From Nocardioides sp. IC4_145 (GTDB lineage Bacteria; Actinomycetota; Actinomycetes; Propionibacteriales; Nocardioidaceae), in NCBI RefSeq assembly GCF_011250565.1, contig NZ_JAANMS010000038.1:1-48330 (forward strand): DNA of 48,330 bases, written 5' to 3'. Position numbers and translations under genes: made by a program. This document shows positions 6,650 through 15,611 of the stretch, in pieces. The notes below the pieces were generated by a model. That model was not told the DNA's origin and made no database searches. It saw only the letters and a list, made by a program, of their open reading frames with translations. Each line of letters starts with the position of its first letter. The stretch's first letter is position 1.

Positions 6650-9600
6650 GCGCCTCCCCTGCCGGGGCCTCGATGACGGAGGTCCTGCGGGCCTCCGGTC
6701 GGATCGGGCACGACCTCCTGGAGGTGGACTGGTCGCGCACGCCCGTGGGCGAGCCGGACACCTGGCCGCTGAGCCTGCGCAACGCGGTGCGGATCATGCT
6801 CAGCTCGAAGTTCTCGATGTGGATGGCGTGGGGCGAGGAGCTGACGTTCTTCTGCAACGACGCCTACCGCCGCGACACGCTGGGCACGAAGTACCCCTGG
6901 GCCCTGGCGCGTCCCGCCTCGGAGGTCTGGCGGGAGATCTGGCCCGACATCGGCCCGCGCATCGAGCGGGTGATGTCCACCGGCGAGGCGACGTGGGACG
7001 AGAAGCTGCTGCTCTTCCTCGAGCGCAGCGGCTACGTCGAGGAGACCTACCACACCTTCTCCTACAGCCCGCTCTCCGACGACGACGGCTCGATCGCGGG
7101 GATGTTGTGCGTGGTCACGGAGGACACCGAGGAGGTGGTCTCGACCCGCCGGATGACCACCCTGCGCGACCTCGGCATCCGGGTCGGCGCCGCGGGCAGC
7201 GAGGCCGCGGCGGTGGCCGCGGCCTGCGAGCACCTCGCGGGCAACTCCGCCTCGCTACCGTTCGTCGTGGTGTACCTCTTCGGCGAGGACGGGGCCGTCG
7301 CCCACCGCCGCGGCCTGACGGGCATCTCGCGGGAACACCCGGCCGCCCCGCCGGTGATCGAGGTGACGGCGCCGGACGCCGTGTGGCCGCTGCACAGCGC
7401 CTGGCGCGGCGAGGACGTCGTGGTGGGTGCGATCGACGAGCTGTTCCCCGACCTGCCGACGGGCGCCTGGTCCGAGCCGCCCACCCGCGCCTACGTGACG
7501 GCGCTGATGCAGCCGGGACAGCTCACGCCGTACGGCGCGCTCGTCGTCGGCCTCAACCGGTACCGCCCGCTCGACGGCGGCTACCGCGACTTCCTGGAGC
7601 TGCTCGCGGCGCACCTGTCGGCGGCCATCGGGGACGCGCGGGCGATCGAGCACGAGAAGCAGCGCGCGGCCGAGCTCGCCCGGCTCGACCAGGTCAAGAC
7701 CGACTTCTTCACCAACGTCAGCCACGAGCTGCGGACCCCCCTGACCCTCCTCCTCGGGCCGGCCGAGGACGCGCTCGAGGACACCGCCCAGCCGCTGCCG
7801 CCCGGGCAGCGCGCTCGGCTCGACGTCATCGCGCGCAACGGGCAGCGGATGCTGCAGCTGGTCAACACGCTCCTCGACTTCTCCCGCCTGGAGTCCGGGC
7901 GGGACGCCTCGGACTTCGTCGCGACCGACCTGTGCGCCTACACCGCGGAGCTGGTGGCGATGTTCGAGTCGGCCGCCGAGCGCGGCGGGCTGGACCTGAC
8001 GCTGCACTGCGACGGCCCGCTCACGGCGTACGTCGACCGCGAGGCGTGGGCGAAGGTCGTGCTGAACCTCGTCTCCAACGCGCTGAAGTTCACCTTCGAG
8101 GGCGGCATCACCGTGCGGTTGGGCTCCGAGGACGGCCGGGCCGTGCTCAACGTGACCGACACCGGCAGCGGCATCCCGACCGCCGACCTGCCGCGCCTCT
8201 TCGAGCGCTTCCACCGGGTCCAGGGCACGCGATCGCGCACCCACGAGGGCACCGGGATCGGCCTGGCCCTGGTCCGCGAGCTGGTCGAGCTGCACGGCGG
8301 TCGCGTCGGCGCGACGAGCCGGACCCAGGGCCCCGCCCGCGGCACGACCTTCACCGTCACGCTCCCCCTCGGCTGGGCGCACCTGCCGGAGGACCGGGTC
8401 CGCCACGCCGCCGACGAGCCGCTGGACGCGAGCGCCGGCGAGCGGGCCCGGGCCTTCGTCGAGCAGAGCTTCCGCTGGCTCCCCGGCGCGGACGGCGCAC
8501 CTGACGGACCCGCAGGCGGCTCCTCCGGCGGCACGACCGGCGAGGTCGAGGGGGCCCTCAGCTCCGGGGCGGCCGGCGCGGAGGACCGGCGCGGCCGGGT
8601 GCTCGTCGTGGACGACAACGAGGACATGCGCCGCTACATCCACGACCTGCTGGCGCCGGCGTACGAGGTCCGGATGGCCGTCGACGGGCTCGACGCCCTG
8701 GTGCAGATGGCCGAGGACGTGCCCGACCTGGTGCTGACCGACGTGATGATGCCCGAGCTGGACGGCTTCGGGCTGCTGCGGCGGATGCAGGCCGACCCGG
8801 CGCTCGCCTCGGTCCCCGTCATCATGCTGTCGGCGCGGGCGGGCGAGGAGGGCACGCTCGAGGGGCTCGAGGCCGGCGCGAACGACTACCTGGTCAAGCC
8901 GTTCTCGGCCCGCGAGCTGCTGGCCCGGGTGCGGGTCAACCTCGAGCTCGACCGGGCGCACCGCGTCCGGGTGGCCCTCGAGCGCAGCCGCGAGCTGCTC
9001 GACCAGGCCCAGCGGCTCGCACGCCTGGGCAGCTGGGAGGTCGACCTGGACCGCGACTCGATCACCGGCTCACGCACGTTCTTCGACATGCTCGGGCTCA
9101 CCCGCGAGGACGCCGAGGAGCGCGGCGCCCGCGCGACCATCACCCAGCTCGTCCACCCCGAGGACCTCGCGCTGGTGCTCGACCGGCTGCGGGCGGCGAC
9201 CGAGGGCCAGACGATCGTCTACGAGGTGCGGATCGTGACGCCGTCCGGCGAGGTCCGGCTCTTCCAGTCCTTCGGCGAGCCCGCCGTCGGCCCGGACGGC
9301 AGCCGGCTGGTGCGCGGCTCCTTCCAGGACATCACCGACCAGCGCGCGCTGCAGCAGCGGCTCGTCGCCGCGGAGGCCGAGCGCGAGGTCGTCGAGCGCG
9401 AGCGCCACATCGCCCGGGACCTCCAGGCCAGCCTGCTGCCGCGCACGGACCCCGACGTCGCGGGGCTCGAGGTGGCGACGTACTACCGCGCCGGGGTCGT
9501 CGGCACCCAGGTCGGCGGCGACTGGTACGACGTGATCGACCTCGGTGCCGGACGCACGGCGGTCGTCATCGGCGACGTCATGGGCCGGGGCGTCCGCGCG

Positions 9601-10494
9601 GCCGCGGTCATGGGCCAGCTGCGCGCGGCGACGCGGGCCTTCGCCAAGCTCGACCTCTCCCCCACCGACGTGCTCGAGCACCTGGACCCGCTCGTGCAGG
9701 ACCTCGCGGGCGACCAGATCGTCACGTGCGTGTACGCCGTGTTCGACGCCTCCGACCACACCCTGACCTACGCCAACGCCGGGCACCTCCCACCGGTGCA
9801 CGCGCACGCCGACGGCCGGTTGTCACTCCTGCGCGAGGTCGGGCCGCCGCTCGGCGCCGGTCACTACGGGCTCGCGCCGACGACGGTGCACCTCGGCCCG
9901 GCCGACGTCCTCCTGCTCTACACCGACGGCCTGGTCGAGCGGCGCGGCGAGGACCTCCAGCTGGGCCTCGAGCGGCTCAGCTCGGCCGTGGCGCCGCGGA
10001 CGACGCTGCCGGCCTCCCGCCTGCTCGACGAGGTGGTCACCGCGCTGACCGGCTCGGGCGTCGACGACGACGTCGCGATGGTCGTGGCGCGCGCGCAGGC
10101 TGACCCCGTGGGCGGTGTCGCCCGGTTCGAGGTGGTCACCCTGGCCGGCGTCCGCGACGTGCGCCGGGCCGTGGCCGACCAGCTCGAGCGCTGGTCGGTG
10201 CCGGCCGACCGGGCCGCCGACGCCGTGCAGATCGTCGACGCCCTGCTGGCCAACGCGCTGGTGCACGCGGAGCCGCCGGCGACGGTGCAGCTGCGCCGGC
10301 TCGGCGAGGCCGTGCTGCTGGAGGTCCGCGACCCCGAGCTCGCGCGGCCGCGCCGCCGTCGTACGACCCCGGAGGACGAGTCCGGGCGCGGGCTCAGCCT
10401 CGTGACCGTGCTGGCCGACGACTGGGGCAGTCGGCCCACCGAGGACGGCAAGACCGTGTGGGCCCTGGTCGGGTGGGGCGCCGGCCGGCGCTGA
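6646..10494 (+). CDS. Hybrid sensor kinase / receiver / PP2C (SpoIIE) phosphatase / RsbW-like protein, 1282 aa
   Basis: Soluble multidomain signalling protein with no membrane segment. In order: PAS-like sensor (~20-165), GAF (~180-335), HisKA with phospho-His H360 in SHELRTP, HATPase (~470-590; NLVSNALKF, DTGSGI, GTGIGLAL), a Gly/Ser linker, a receiver (~650-770; D699 in LTDVMMPELDG, K in LVKPF), PAS (~785-905), a SpoIIE/PP2C domain (~925-1147; GGDWYD, DVMGRG, final DDDVAMVV) and a C-terminal GHKL domain (~1160-1282). The last domain resembles anti-sigma kinases, but its N-box reads DALLANALVHA, with Ala in place of the general-base Glu, so it may bind ATP without phosphorylating. The logical substrate of the phosphatase is the STAS protein encoded by the overlapping upstream gene; the sigma factor follows 125 bases downstream. 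Confidence 0.93.
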   Translation: MSASPAGASMTEVLRASGRIGHDLLEVDWSRTPVGEPDTWPLSLRNAVRIMLSSKFSMWMAWGEELTFFCNDAYRRDTLGTKYPWALARPASEVWREIWPDIGPRIERVMSTGEATWDEKLLLFLERSGYVEETYHTFSYSPLSDDDGSIAGMLCVVTEDTEEVVSTRRMTTLRDLGIRVGAAGSEAAAVAAACEHLAGNSASLPFVVVYLFGEDGAVAHRRGLTGISREHPAAPPVIEVTAPDAVWPLHSAWRGEDVVVGAIDELFPDLPTGAWSEPPTRAYVTALMQPGQLTPYGALVVGLNRYRPLDGGYRDFLELLAAHLSAAIGDARAIEHEKQRAAELARLDQVKTDFFTNVSHELRTPLTLLLGPAEDALEDTAQPLPPGQRARLDVIARNGQRMLQLVNTLLDFSRLESGRDASDFVATDLCAYTAELVAMFESAAERGGLDLTLHCDGPLTAYVDREAWAKVVLNLVSNALKFTFEGGITVRLGSEDGRAVLNVTDTGSGIPTADLPRLFERFHRVQGTRSRTHEGTGIGLALVRELVELHGGRVGATSRTQGPARGTTFTVTLPLGWAHLPEDRVRHAADEPLDASAGERARAFVEQSFRWLPGADGAPDGPAGGSSGGTTGEVEGALSSGAAGAEDRRGRVLVVDDNEDMRRYIHDLLAPAYEVRMAVDGLDALVQMAEDVPDLVLTDVMMPELDGFGLLRRMQADPALASVPVIMLSARAGEEGTLEGLEAGANDYLVKPFSARELLARVRVNLELDRAHRVRVALERSRELLDQAQRLARLGSWEVDLDRDSITGSRTFFDMLGLTREDAEERGARATITQLVHPEDLALVLDRLRAATEGQTIVYEVRIVTPSGEVRLFQSFGEPAVGPDGSRLVRGSFQDITDQRALQQRLVAAEAEREVVERERHIARDLQASLLPRTDPDVAGLEVATYYRAGVVGTQVGGDWYDVIDLGAGRTAVVIGDVMGRGVRAAAVMGQLRAATRAFAKLDLSPTDVLEHLDPLVQDLAGDQIVTCVYAVFDASDHTLTYANAGHLPPVHAHADGRLSLLREVGPPLGAGHYGLAPTTVHLGPADVLLLYTDGLVERRGEDLQLGLERLSSAVAPRTTLPASRLLDEVVTALTGSGVDDDVAMVVARAQADPVGGVARFEVVTLAGVRDVRRAVADQLERWSVPADRAADAVQIVDALLANALVHAEPPATVQLRRLGEAVLLEVRDPELARPRRRRTTPEDESGRGLSLVTVLADDWGSRPTEDGKTVWALVGWGAGRR

Positions 10495-10619
10495 GCGCCG
10501 CGTGGGCGACAACACACCCCAAGGGGTGGTGGTGGACCAGACCGGTTCCGGGCAACGTCGAGTGCGTGCCCGGACACGGGCCGCGGATCGCACCCCACTC
10601 GGAAGGAGGCGGACCGCCC

Positions 10620-11429
10620 ATGCACACTTCCCACTCCGCTCTCGGCATCGACCACCGCACGGTGTCGCGCGAGGAACGCTCACGCCGCACCGCCGACCTG
10701 CTCGGTCGGGCGCAGGAGGCGACCGGCAGCGAGCGCGACGCGCTCCTCTCCGAGGTCGTGCTCCTCAACCAACGCGTCGCCGACGCCGTCGCGAACCGCT
10801 ACCGCCGTCGCGGCATCCCGCTCGAGGACCTCCAGCAGGTCGCCTACGAGGGACTCGTCAAGGCGGTCCACCGGTTCGACCCGACCGTGCGCGACGACCT
10901 GCTGACCTACGCCGTCCCCACCATCCGCGGGGAGATCCAGCGGCACTTCCGCGACCAGGGGTGGATGGTCCGTCCGCCGCGGCGCGTCCAGGAGCTGCAG
11001 CGCGACCTGACCATGGCCACCGACCGGCTCGAGCAGGAGCTCGGCCGCGAGCCGACCGCCGAGGAGGTCGAGGCCGAGCTGGGCATCACGCCCGAGGAGC
11101 ACCGCGAGGCGCTGCAGGGCCTGGGCTGCTTCCAGCCGACCTCCCTCGACCAGCCGGTCGGCAACGACGCCGGCACCAGCCTCGGCGAGGTGCTCCCCCA
11201 GGAGCCCGACGAGGGCGCCGCCGAGGCGCGCGCCGTCCTGGCGCCGGTCATGCGTGGGTTGTCCGAGCGGGACAAGCGCGTGCTCTACCTGCGCTTCTAC
11301 GAGGACCAGACCCAGCGCGAGATCGGCGACGAGCTCGGCGTGAGCCAGGTCCAGGTCTCCCGCGTGCTTACGCGGATCCTGGAGTCGATGCGCGAGCAGA
11401 TCGGCCCGGAGCACCCGCCGGCACCCTGA
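10620..11429 (+). CDS. RNA polymerase sigma factor, SigB/SigF/SigG family
   Basis: 269 residues with regions 2 to 4 in order. Region 2 contains NRYRRRGIPLEDLQQVAYEGLVKAVHRFDP and the promoter-melting stretch IRGEIQRHFRDQGWMVRPPRR. Region 3 is ELGREPTAEEVEAELGI, and region 4 ends in REIGDELGVSQVQVSRVLTRIL. Length and motifs fit the SigB/F/G stress and sporulation branch of sigma-70, which recognises GNNT-N14-16-GGGTAY promoters in actinobacteria. ATG 10620 follows AAGGAGG by 11 bases; earlier in-frame codons translate the leader. It lies behind the STAS and PP2C genes, the usual partner-switching context. Its 3' end overlaps the convergent P450 gene by 62 bases. No anti-sigma kinase gene is adjacent; the intact one in this window is at 46035. 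Confidence 0.92.
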   Translation: MHTSHSALGIDHRTVSREERSRRTADLLGRAQEATGSERDALLSEVVLLNQRVADAVANRYRRRGIPLEDLQQVAYEGLVKAVHRFDPTVRDDLLTYAVPTIRGEIQRHFRDQGWMVRPPRRVQELQRDLTMATDRLEQELGREPTAEEVEAELGITPEEHREALQGLGCFQPTSLDQPVGNDAGTSLGEVLPQEPDEGAAEARAVLAPVMRGLSERDKRVLYLRFYEDQTQREIGDELGVSQVQVSRVLTRILESMREQIGPEHPPAP

Positions 11430-12612
11430 TGACCAACCCGCCGCGCGGCGTCGTCGGCATCCGGGTCAGGTCGACCGCCGGGTCCGCCACCTCGTAGGGC
11501 ACCCCCGCCAGCACCCGCAGCGTCGCCTCGAGCACCCGCAGGGTCAGCGACTCGCCCGGGCAGCGGTGGCCGGCCGGGTGGCCACCGCCCTGGGGCACCA
11601 GGTCGAACGCGCCGGGCGCGTGCTCGAGGAACCGCTCCGGACGGAACTCGTGCGGCGCCTCCCACCGGGCCGGGTCGTGGTCGATGCCCATGATGTCGAG
11701 GACGAGCCGGTCGCCCCGTCGCACGCGCACGCCGTCGATCGTGGCGGGCCGCGTGGCACGCGCCGCGAGCACCGGGGCGAAGGGCGTCGTCCGGCGTACC
11801 TCCTGGGCGAAGGCCATCCGGGCCAGCTCCTCCCCCGGGTCGGCGAGCCGCTCGCGCCACGCCGGCAGGTCGGCCAGCCGCAGGGCGGCGAAGGTGCCGA
11901 GCCACGACACCGCGATGGTCGGGCGCAGGATGTTGCCCAGCTCGACGCCGGCCGTGCGGTCGTCGGCGTCGATGCTCCGCACGAGCCGCGCTGCCGGGGC
12001 ATCCGCTCCGGTGCCGGCGCGCCCGGCGCGCAGGTCGGCCGCCAGCCCGGTCGCGTACCGGTCCCACCACAACCGGGAGGCCCAGCCGCGAACGTAGGCC
12101 GGGCCGGCGAAGCCGAAGCCGTCGACCTGCTGCGAGAGCCGCCGCGCGACCGTGTCGGCGCGGTCGTCGTCGAGGTCGAGGCCGGCCCAGCCCAGGACCG
12201 CTCGGCCGTACGCCGACACGAGCGTCGGGTGGACCGAGACCTCGCGCCCGGGCCAGGTCGCGGCGGCCTCGTCGAGCTCCTGGGCGACGCGGCCCACCAG
12301 CGGGCCGAGCCCGTCGGCGGAGAGGACGTCGACCATCGCCCGCTTGCGGTCGCGGTGCGGTTCGCCGTCCATGCCGTGCAGCGCGCCGCGCCCGAAGAGC
12401 AGCCACGCCAGCGGCGGCGGGACGACGCCCTTCCGCTCCGCGGCGGACTCGTCGTAGAAGAACCGGACCCCCGGCTCGCTGCGCACCACGACCGCCCGGT
12501 GGCCGACCAGCCGGGTGGCGTGGGTGCCGGCGTCGGGCGGTACGCCGTGCGCGGCGCGGTCGGCGGCGACGGCGTCGTACCCGTGACGGAGGAGGCGCAG
12601 GCTGAGGTCCAT
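11368..12612 (-). CDS. Cytochrome P450, CYP152-type fatty acid peroxygenase
   Basis: 414 residues. The haem ligand is C351 in QGGGHPAGHRCPGE; this Q-G-G-G...H-R-C-x-G-E form is characteristic of CYP152 peroxygenases (BS-beta, SP-alpha, OleT) and differs from the usual F-x-x-G-x-R-x-C. The helix-I region carries R230-P231 in LGNILRPTIAV, the Arg-Pro pair that binds the fatty-acid carboxylate in CYP152 and replaces the usual acid-alcohol pair. The ExxR motif is E271/R274. Members use hydrogen peroxide to hydroxylate fatty acids at alpha or beta carbons, or to decarboxylate them. Its stop lies inside the 3' end of the sigma gene. Whether hydroxylation or decarboxylation dominates cannot be told. 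Confidence 0.88.
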   Translation of the reverse strand: MDLSLRLLRHGYDAVAADRAAHGVPPDAGTHATRLVGHRAVVVRSEPGVRFFYDESAAERKGVVPPPLAWLLFGRGALHGMDGEPHRDRKRAMVDVLSADGLGPLVGRVAQELDEAAATWPGREVSVHPTLVSAYGRAVLGWAGLDLDDDRADTVARRLSQQVDGFGFAGPAYVRGWASRLWWDRYATGLAADLRAGRAGTGADAPAARLVRSIDADDRTAGVELGNILRPTIAVSWLGTFAALRLADLPAWRERLADPGEELARMAFAQEVRRTTPFAPVLAARATRPATIDGVRVRRGDRLVLDIMGIDHDPARWEAPHEFRPERFLEHAPGAFDLVPQGGGHPAGHRCPGESLTLRVLEATLRVLAGVPYEVADPAVDLTRMPTTPRGGLVIRVPAGAPGRSARASTPGSA

Positions 12613-12640
12613 GCGCGCCCGGTGTCCCGTCGGGCGGCGG

Positions 12641-13303
12641 TCAGTCCACCGACGCGACCCGGCGGACCTTGTCGGGCGCGAACCCGTGGCTCATCCCCCA
12701 GCCGACGGCCTGGGCGCGGCGGGTCACCCCCACCTTGCGATAGGCGGTGCGGATGTAGGTCTTGATCGAGTTGATCGACAGGTAGGTGCGCTCGGCGATC
12801 TCCTGGTTGGACAGGCCCTGGGTGATGAGCGCGAGGATCTCCGACTCCCGAGGGCTGAGGCCCTGCTCCTTGCCCGGCCAGGCGCCGTCGGTCAGCAGGT
12901 CCGGTGCTCCCTCGGCGTGGCCGTCGGGCCGCACGACGTCCCCGTCGCGGACCTTCTCCAGCGCGGCGACGATCTCCTCCGCCCCCACCGCCTTGTGCAG
13001 GTAGCCCGCGGCCCCCCGCCGCAGCGTGCGGTCGACGACGTCGGGATCGGTGTTCCAGCTGTAGACGACGACCTTGGCGCCGGTGTCCTGGCGGTCGAGG
13101 AGCCCGTCGAGGTCGACGTGCTCCGCCTCGCCCTGCGCGAAGGTGTCGAAGAGGACGACGTCGACCTCGCTGGCGACCGGCAGCCCGCTGTCCATCTCGA
13201 CGACCTCGACCTGCTCGCCGAAGGGCGCGAGCATCGCGGCGAGACCGGCGACGACCAGCTCGTAGTCGTTCGCCACCGCGACTCGGATCGGCTGCACGGA
13301 CAT
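12641..13303 (-). CDS. LuxR-type response regulator with atypical receiver (paralogue 1 of 3)
   Basis: 220 residues. The receiver begins VRVAVANDYELVVAGLAAML: the usual acidic pair is reduced to N-D. The phospho-acceptor position is kept (DVVLFDTF), as is the conserved Lys region (AAGYLHKAV). The C-terminal LuxR domain reads LSPRESEILALITQGLSNQEIAERTYLSINSIKTYIRTAYRKVG. The start is set at ATG 13303 because a TATGCT -10 box (13316-13311) lies seven bases upstream, giving a leaderless message; the ATG at 13315 overlaps the box. No histidine kinase is adjacent. It shares N-terminal and HTH wording with proteins at 38036 and 19030. It is an orphan regulator and its targets are unknown. Confidence 0.87.
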   Translation of the reverse strand: MSVQPIRVAVANDYELVVAGLAAMLAPFGEQVEVVEMDSGLPVASEVDVVLFDTFAQGEAEHVDLDGLLDRQDTGAKVVVYSWNTDPDVVDRTLRRGAAGYLHKAVGAEEIVAALEKVRDGDVVRPDGHAEGAPDLLTDGAWPGKEQGLSPRESEILALITQGLSNQEIAERTYLSINSIKTYIRTAYRKVGVTRRAQAVGWGMSHGFAPDKVRRVASVD

Positions 13304-13354
13304 GCTGGCCAGCATAGGACCGTCCGGGCCCGCGGGCGCCTGGTTGCGGTTAGG

Positions 13355-14398
13355 TCATCGCGGCCGGGTGCCGTCGGCGACGTACGCGTCGATCTCGCCG
13401 AGGACCCGCGTCTTGACGGCGTCCTCGGCGAAGGAGGCGCGGACGGCCGTGCGCGCGAGGTCGGCGACCCCGTCGGTGTCGAGGTCGAGCAGCTCGGCAG
13501 CGACCTCGTACTCCCGGTTGAGCGTCGTGCCGAACATCGGCGGGTCGTCGGACGCGACCGTCACCGTCACCCCGGCGTCGCGGAACGCGGTGATCGGGTG
13601 CTCGGAGAGGTCGGCGACGGCCCGCGTGGCGATGTTGGAGGAGGGGCACACCTCGAGCGGTACGCCGGTCTCGGCGAGGTGGGCGAGCAGGGCGGGGTCC
13701 TGCGCCGCGGACGTCCCGTGACCGATCCGCTCGGCACCGAGGAGACGCAGCGCGTCCCAGACGGTCTCCGGGCCGGTGGTCTCCCCCGCGTGCGGCACGG
13801 AGTGGAGGCCCGCCGCGCGGGCGGCGTCGAAGTGCGGCTGGAACTGCGGGCGCGGCACGCCGACCTCCGGACCCCCCAGGCCGAAGCCGACCAGGCCGTC
13901 GGGGGCGTGGTCCAGCGCGAAACCGAGCGTGGCGTCCGCGCTGGGCAGCCCGGCCTCGCCGGGGATGTCGTAGATCCAGCGCAGGACCAGCCCGAAGTCG
14001 CGCTCGGCCGCCACGCGGGCGTCCTCGATCGCCTCGGTGTAGGCCTCGATCGCCATGCCGGGCTCGGGGTCGTGGGGCCGCACCGAGGTGTACGGCGTGC
14101 ACGTGAGCTCGGCGTACCGCAACGACTGCCCCTCGGCCATCTCCCGGGCGACCTCGTAGGTCAGGTAGCGGATGTCCTCGGGCGTGCGCACCAGGTCGAC
14201 GACGGCCAGGTAGACCTCGATGAAGTGCGCGAAGTCGCGGAACTCGTAGAAGCGGCGCAGCTCGTCGAGGTCGCTGGGCACCCTGCCGGGGTGGCGGGCG
14301 GCGAGCTCGGCCACCATCCGCGGCGACGCGGAGCCGACGTGGTGGACGTGCAGCTCCGCCTTGGGCAGGTCGGCGACGAACTCAGGGGTGACGCGCAT
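13355..14398 (-). CDS. Adenosine deaminase-family enzyme, possibly aminodeoxyfutalosine deaminase
   Basis: 347 residues, amidohydrolase fold. The metal-binding H-x-H is H17/H19 in [12 protein letters not shown]. The third His and catalytic Glu are in PHAGETTG, and the DD pair is in ASDDPPMF. True adenosine deaminases usually read ELHLHLEG after the same strand. The HVHHVGS form is, from memory, that of the group shown to deaminate 6-aminodeoxyfutalosine (futalosine menaquinone pathway), including a Streptomyces member. No other futalosine genes are visible here, so the substrate stays open between adenosine and aminodeoxyfutalosine. ATG 14398 has GGAGG eight bases upstream and is preferred to 14434. 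It is divergent from orn. Confidence 0.85.
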   Translation of the reverse strand: MRVTPEFVADLPKAELHVHHVGSASPRMVAELAARHPGRVPSDLDELRRFYEFRDFAHFIEVYLAVVDLVRTPEDIRYLTYEVAREMAEGQSLRYAELTCTPYTSVRPHDPEPGMAIEAYTEAIEDARVAAERDFGLVLRWIYDIPGEAGLPSADATLGFALDHAPDGLVGFGLGGPEVGVPRPQFQPHFDAARAAGLHSVPHAGETTGPETVWDALRLLGAERIGHGTSAAQDPALLAHLAETGVPLEVCPSSNIATRAVADLSEHPITAFRDAGVTVTVASDDPPMFGTTLNREYEVAAELLDLDTDGVADLARTAVRASFAEDAVKTRVLGEIDAYVADGTRPR

Positions 14399-14467
14399 CC
14401 CCGCATCCTCCGCCGGGCCGGAGCGGGGGGCCAAGTCGCCGGCGGCGCCGTCGTCGGTGGCTGCCCG

Positions 14468-14473
14468 TAGGGT
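14468..14473 (+). promoter_or_regulatory. Putative -10 (TAGGGT) for orn, leaderless
   Basis: TAGGGT ends eight bases before GTG 14482. There is no Shine-Dalgarno-like sequence in the gap. Confidence 0.45.
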
Positions 14474-14481
14474 GGCCCCTC

Positions 14482-15117
14482 GTGAACGACCGACTCGTCT
14501 GGATCGACTGCGAGATGACCGGCCTCGACCTGCGCGCGGACGCGCTGATCGAGGTGGCGGCGCTCGTCACCGACTTCGAGCTCAACGTGCTCGGCGAGGG
14601 CGTCGACATCGTGATCCGCCCGCCCGACGAGGCGCTGGAGCAGATGGGCGACTTCGTGCGCAGCATGCACGAGAGCTCCGGGCTGCTCGCGGAGCTGGAG
14701 AAGGGCGTCACGCTCGCCGAGGCCGAGGAGCGCACGCTGGCCTACCTGCGCGAGCACTGCCCGAGCGGCAGCCGACCGCCGCTCGCGGGCAACACCGTGG
14801 GCACCGATCGCGCGTTCATCTCGCGCGACATGAGCGAGCTCGAGGGTTTCCTGCACTACCGGATCGTCGACGTGAGCTCGATCAAGGAGCTCTCGCGCCG
14901 GTGGTACCCCCGCGCCTACCACCAGGCGCCCGCCAAGCGCGGCAACCACCGCGCGCTCGCCGACATCCGCGAGAGCATCGAGGAGCTGCGCTACTACCGC
15001 GAGGCGGTCTTCGTCCCGCAGCCCGGCCCGGACTCCGACACCGCACGCACGATCGCCGCCAAGCACGCGGGCGCCCTCGCCGGCCTCGCCGACCCGGATT
15101 CCGCGGCGGGCGCCTGA
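14482..15117 (+). CDS. orn: Oligoribonuclease (3'-5' exoribonuclease)
   Basis: 211 residues of the DEDDh exonuclease fold. Exo I is [10 protein letters not shown]; exo II lies around [14 protein letters not shown]; the third motif includes [27 protein letters not shown], with the catalytic His and Asp. The enzyme degrades RNA dinucleotides to mononucleotides in the cytoplasm, including pGpG from cyclic-di-GMP breakdown, and is usually essential where present. GTG 14482 is the start because the -10 box sits directly upstream. The C-terminal ~30 residues ([18 protein letters not shown] onwards) are an Ala-rich extension seen in actinobacterial homologues. The gene is followed directly by tRNA-His. 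Confidence 0.95.
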   Translation: MNDRLVWIDCEMTGLDLRADALIEVAALVTDFELNVLGEGVDIVIRPPDEALEQMGDFVRSMHESSGLLAELEKGVTLAEAEERTLAYLREHCPSGSRPPLAGNTVGTDRAFISRDMSELEGFLHYRIVDVSSIKELSRRWYPRAYHQAPAKRGNHRALADIRESIEELRYYREAVFVPQPGPDSDTARTIAAKHAGALAGLADPDSAAGA

Positions 15118-15159
15118 GTCCCGTATGCTTCTCGCGGCCTCCGAGCTCTCGGAGGACAT

Positions 15160-15236
15160 GGTGGGTATAGCTCAGCTGGTAGAGCGCTGCGTTGTGGTCG
15201 CAGATGTCGCGGGTTCAAGTCCCGTTACTCACCCCA
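15160..15236 (+). tRNA. tRNA-His (anticodon GUG)
   Basis: The anticodon arm is CTGCG-TTGTGGT-CGCAG. The acceptor pairs GTGGGTA with TACTCAC, with one G-T pair. The G at 15160 can serve as the extra G-1 opposite discriminator C15233, the identity element of histidine tRNA. CCA is encoded at 15234-15236. A TATGCT -10 box lies upstream at 15124-15129. Confidence 0.95.
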
Positions 15237-15254
15237 GTGCCGCAAGGCATGGTG

Positions 15255-15290
15255 CGAGCCCCTGACCTGCACGAACCGGTCAGGGGCTCG
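15255..15290 (+). terminator. Hairpin terminator behind tRNA-His
   Basis: A perfect 13-bp stem, CGAGCCCCTGACC paired with GGTCAGGGGCTCG, with a 10-base loop, starting 19 bases after the tRNA. There is no U-tract, as is common in high-GC actinobacteria. Confidence 0.75.
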
Positions 15291-15352
15291 CTGCATCCCC
15301 GGGACTGCACCTCCGCTGCTGGAGCGGCGAGCGCCGGGAGAGCGACTGCCGC

Positions 15353-15526
15353 TCAGGTGTTGTAGCGGGTCCAGGTCAGCAGGGCCACGATGATCGCCAC
15401 CACCACGACGAGGCCGACGACGGCGATGATCGCGGGAGCGCGACGGCGGGGTTCGCCGCCCAGCGGGTGGTTGGTGGAGGGCAGGCGGCCGGACTCGGGA
15501 CGGTGGTCGGGGTGCTCGTTCGACAT
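15353..15526 (-). CDS. Small single-pass membrane protein
   Basis: 57 residues from ATG 15526. The first 29 are polar, rich in Pro, His, Glu and Arg. A strong hydrophobic helix (APAIIAVVGLVVVVAIIVALL) follows, then the short tail TWTRYNT. The RRR before the helix predicts an N-in, C-out topology. A GGGGG purine run lies upstream of the ATG. I do not know a function. It stands alone between the tRNA-His terminator and the divergent polyol dehydrogenase operon; the same sort of single-helix protein occurs at 38821. Confidence 0.7.
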   Translation of the reverse strand: MSNEHPDHRPESGRLPSTNHPLGGEPRRRAPAIIAVVGLVVVVAIIVALLTWTRYNT

Positions 15527-15611
15527 GCACCCCCGGTGCCCGTCGCGCGGGTGGCCAGCCGTCGGTCCGGGCTGCTGCGTGCTCGAGGCGAACCGCGCTG
15601 GAACGCCTGAT

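Noticed and set aside
5267..7233. Minus-strand frames reading PPAGFEPATGGLEG and RQDSNLRPAD across the tRNA-Arg
   Set aside because: These are the well-known spurious translations of tRNA antisense strands. They overlap the tRNA and, further on, real plus-strand genes.
10515..10528. CACCCC-AA-GGGGTG just before the sigma gene
   Set aside because: Only a 6-bp stem with a 2-base centre in GC-rich DNA; not distinguishable from chance, and no promoter element aligns with it.
12611..14470. Plus-strand 619-residue open frame
   Set aside because: Antisense shadow of the LuxR and adenosine-deaminase-family genes.
15163..15168. GGGTAT within the tRNA-His sequence
   Set aside because: It is part of the acceptor stem and its junction with the D-arm of a conserved tRNA, not a promoter.
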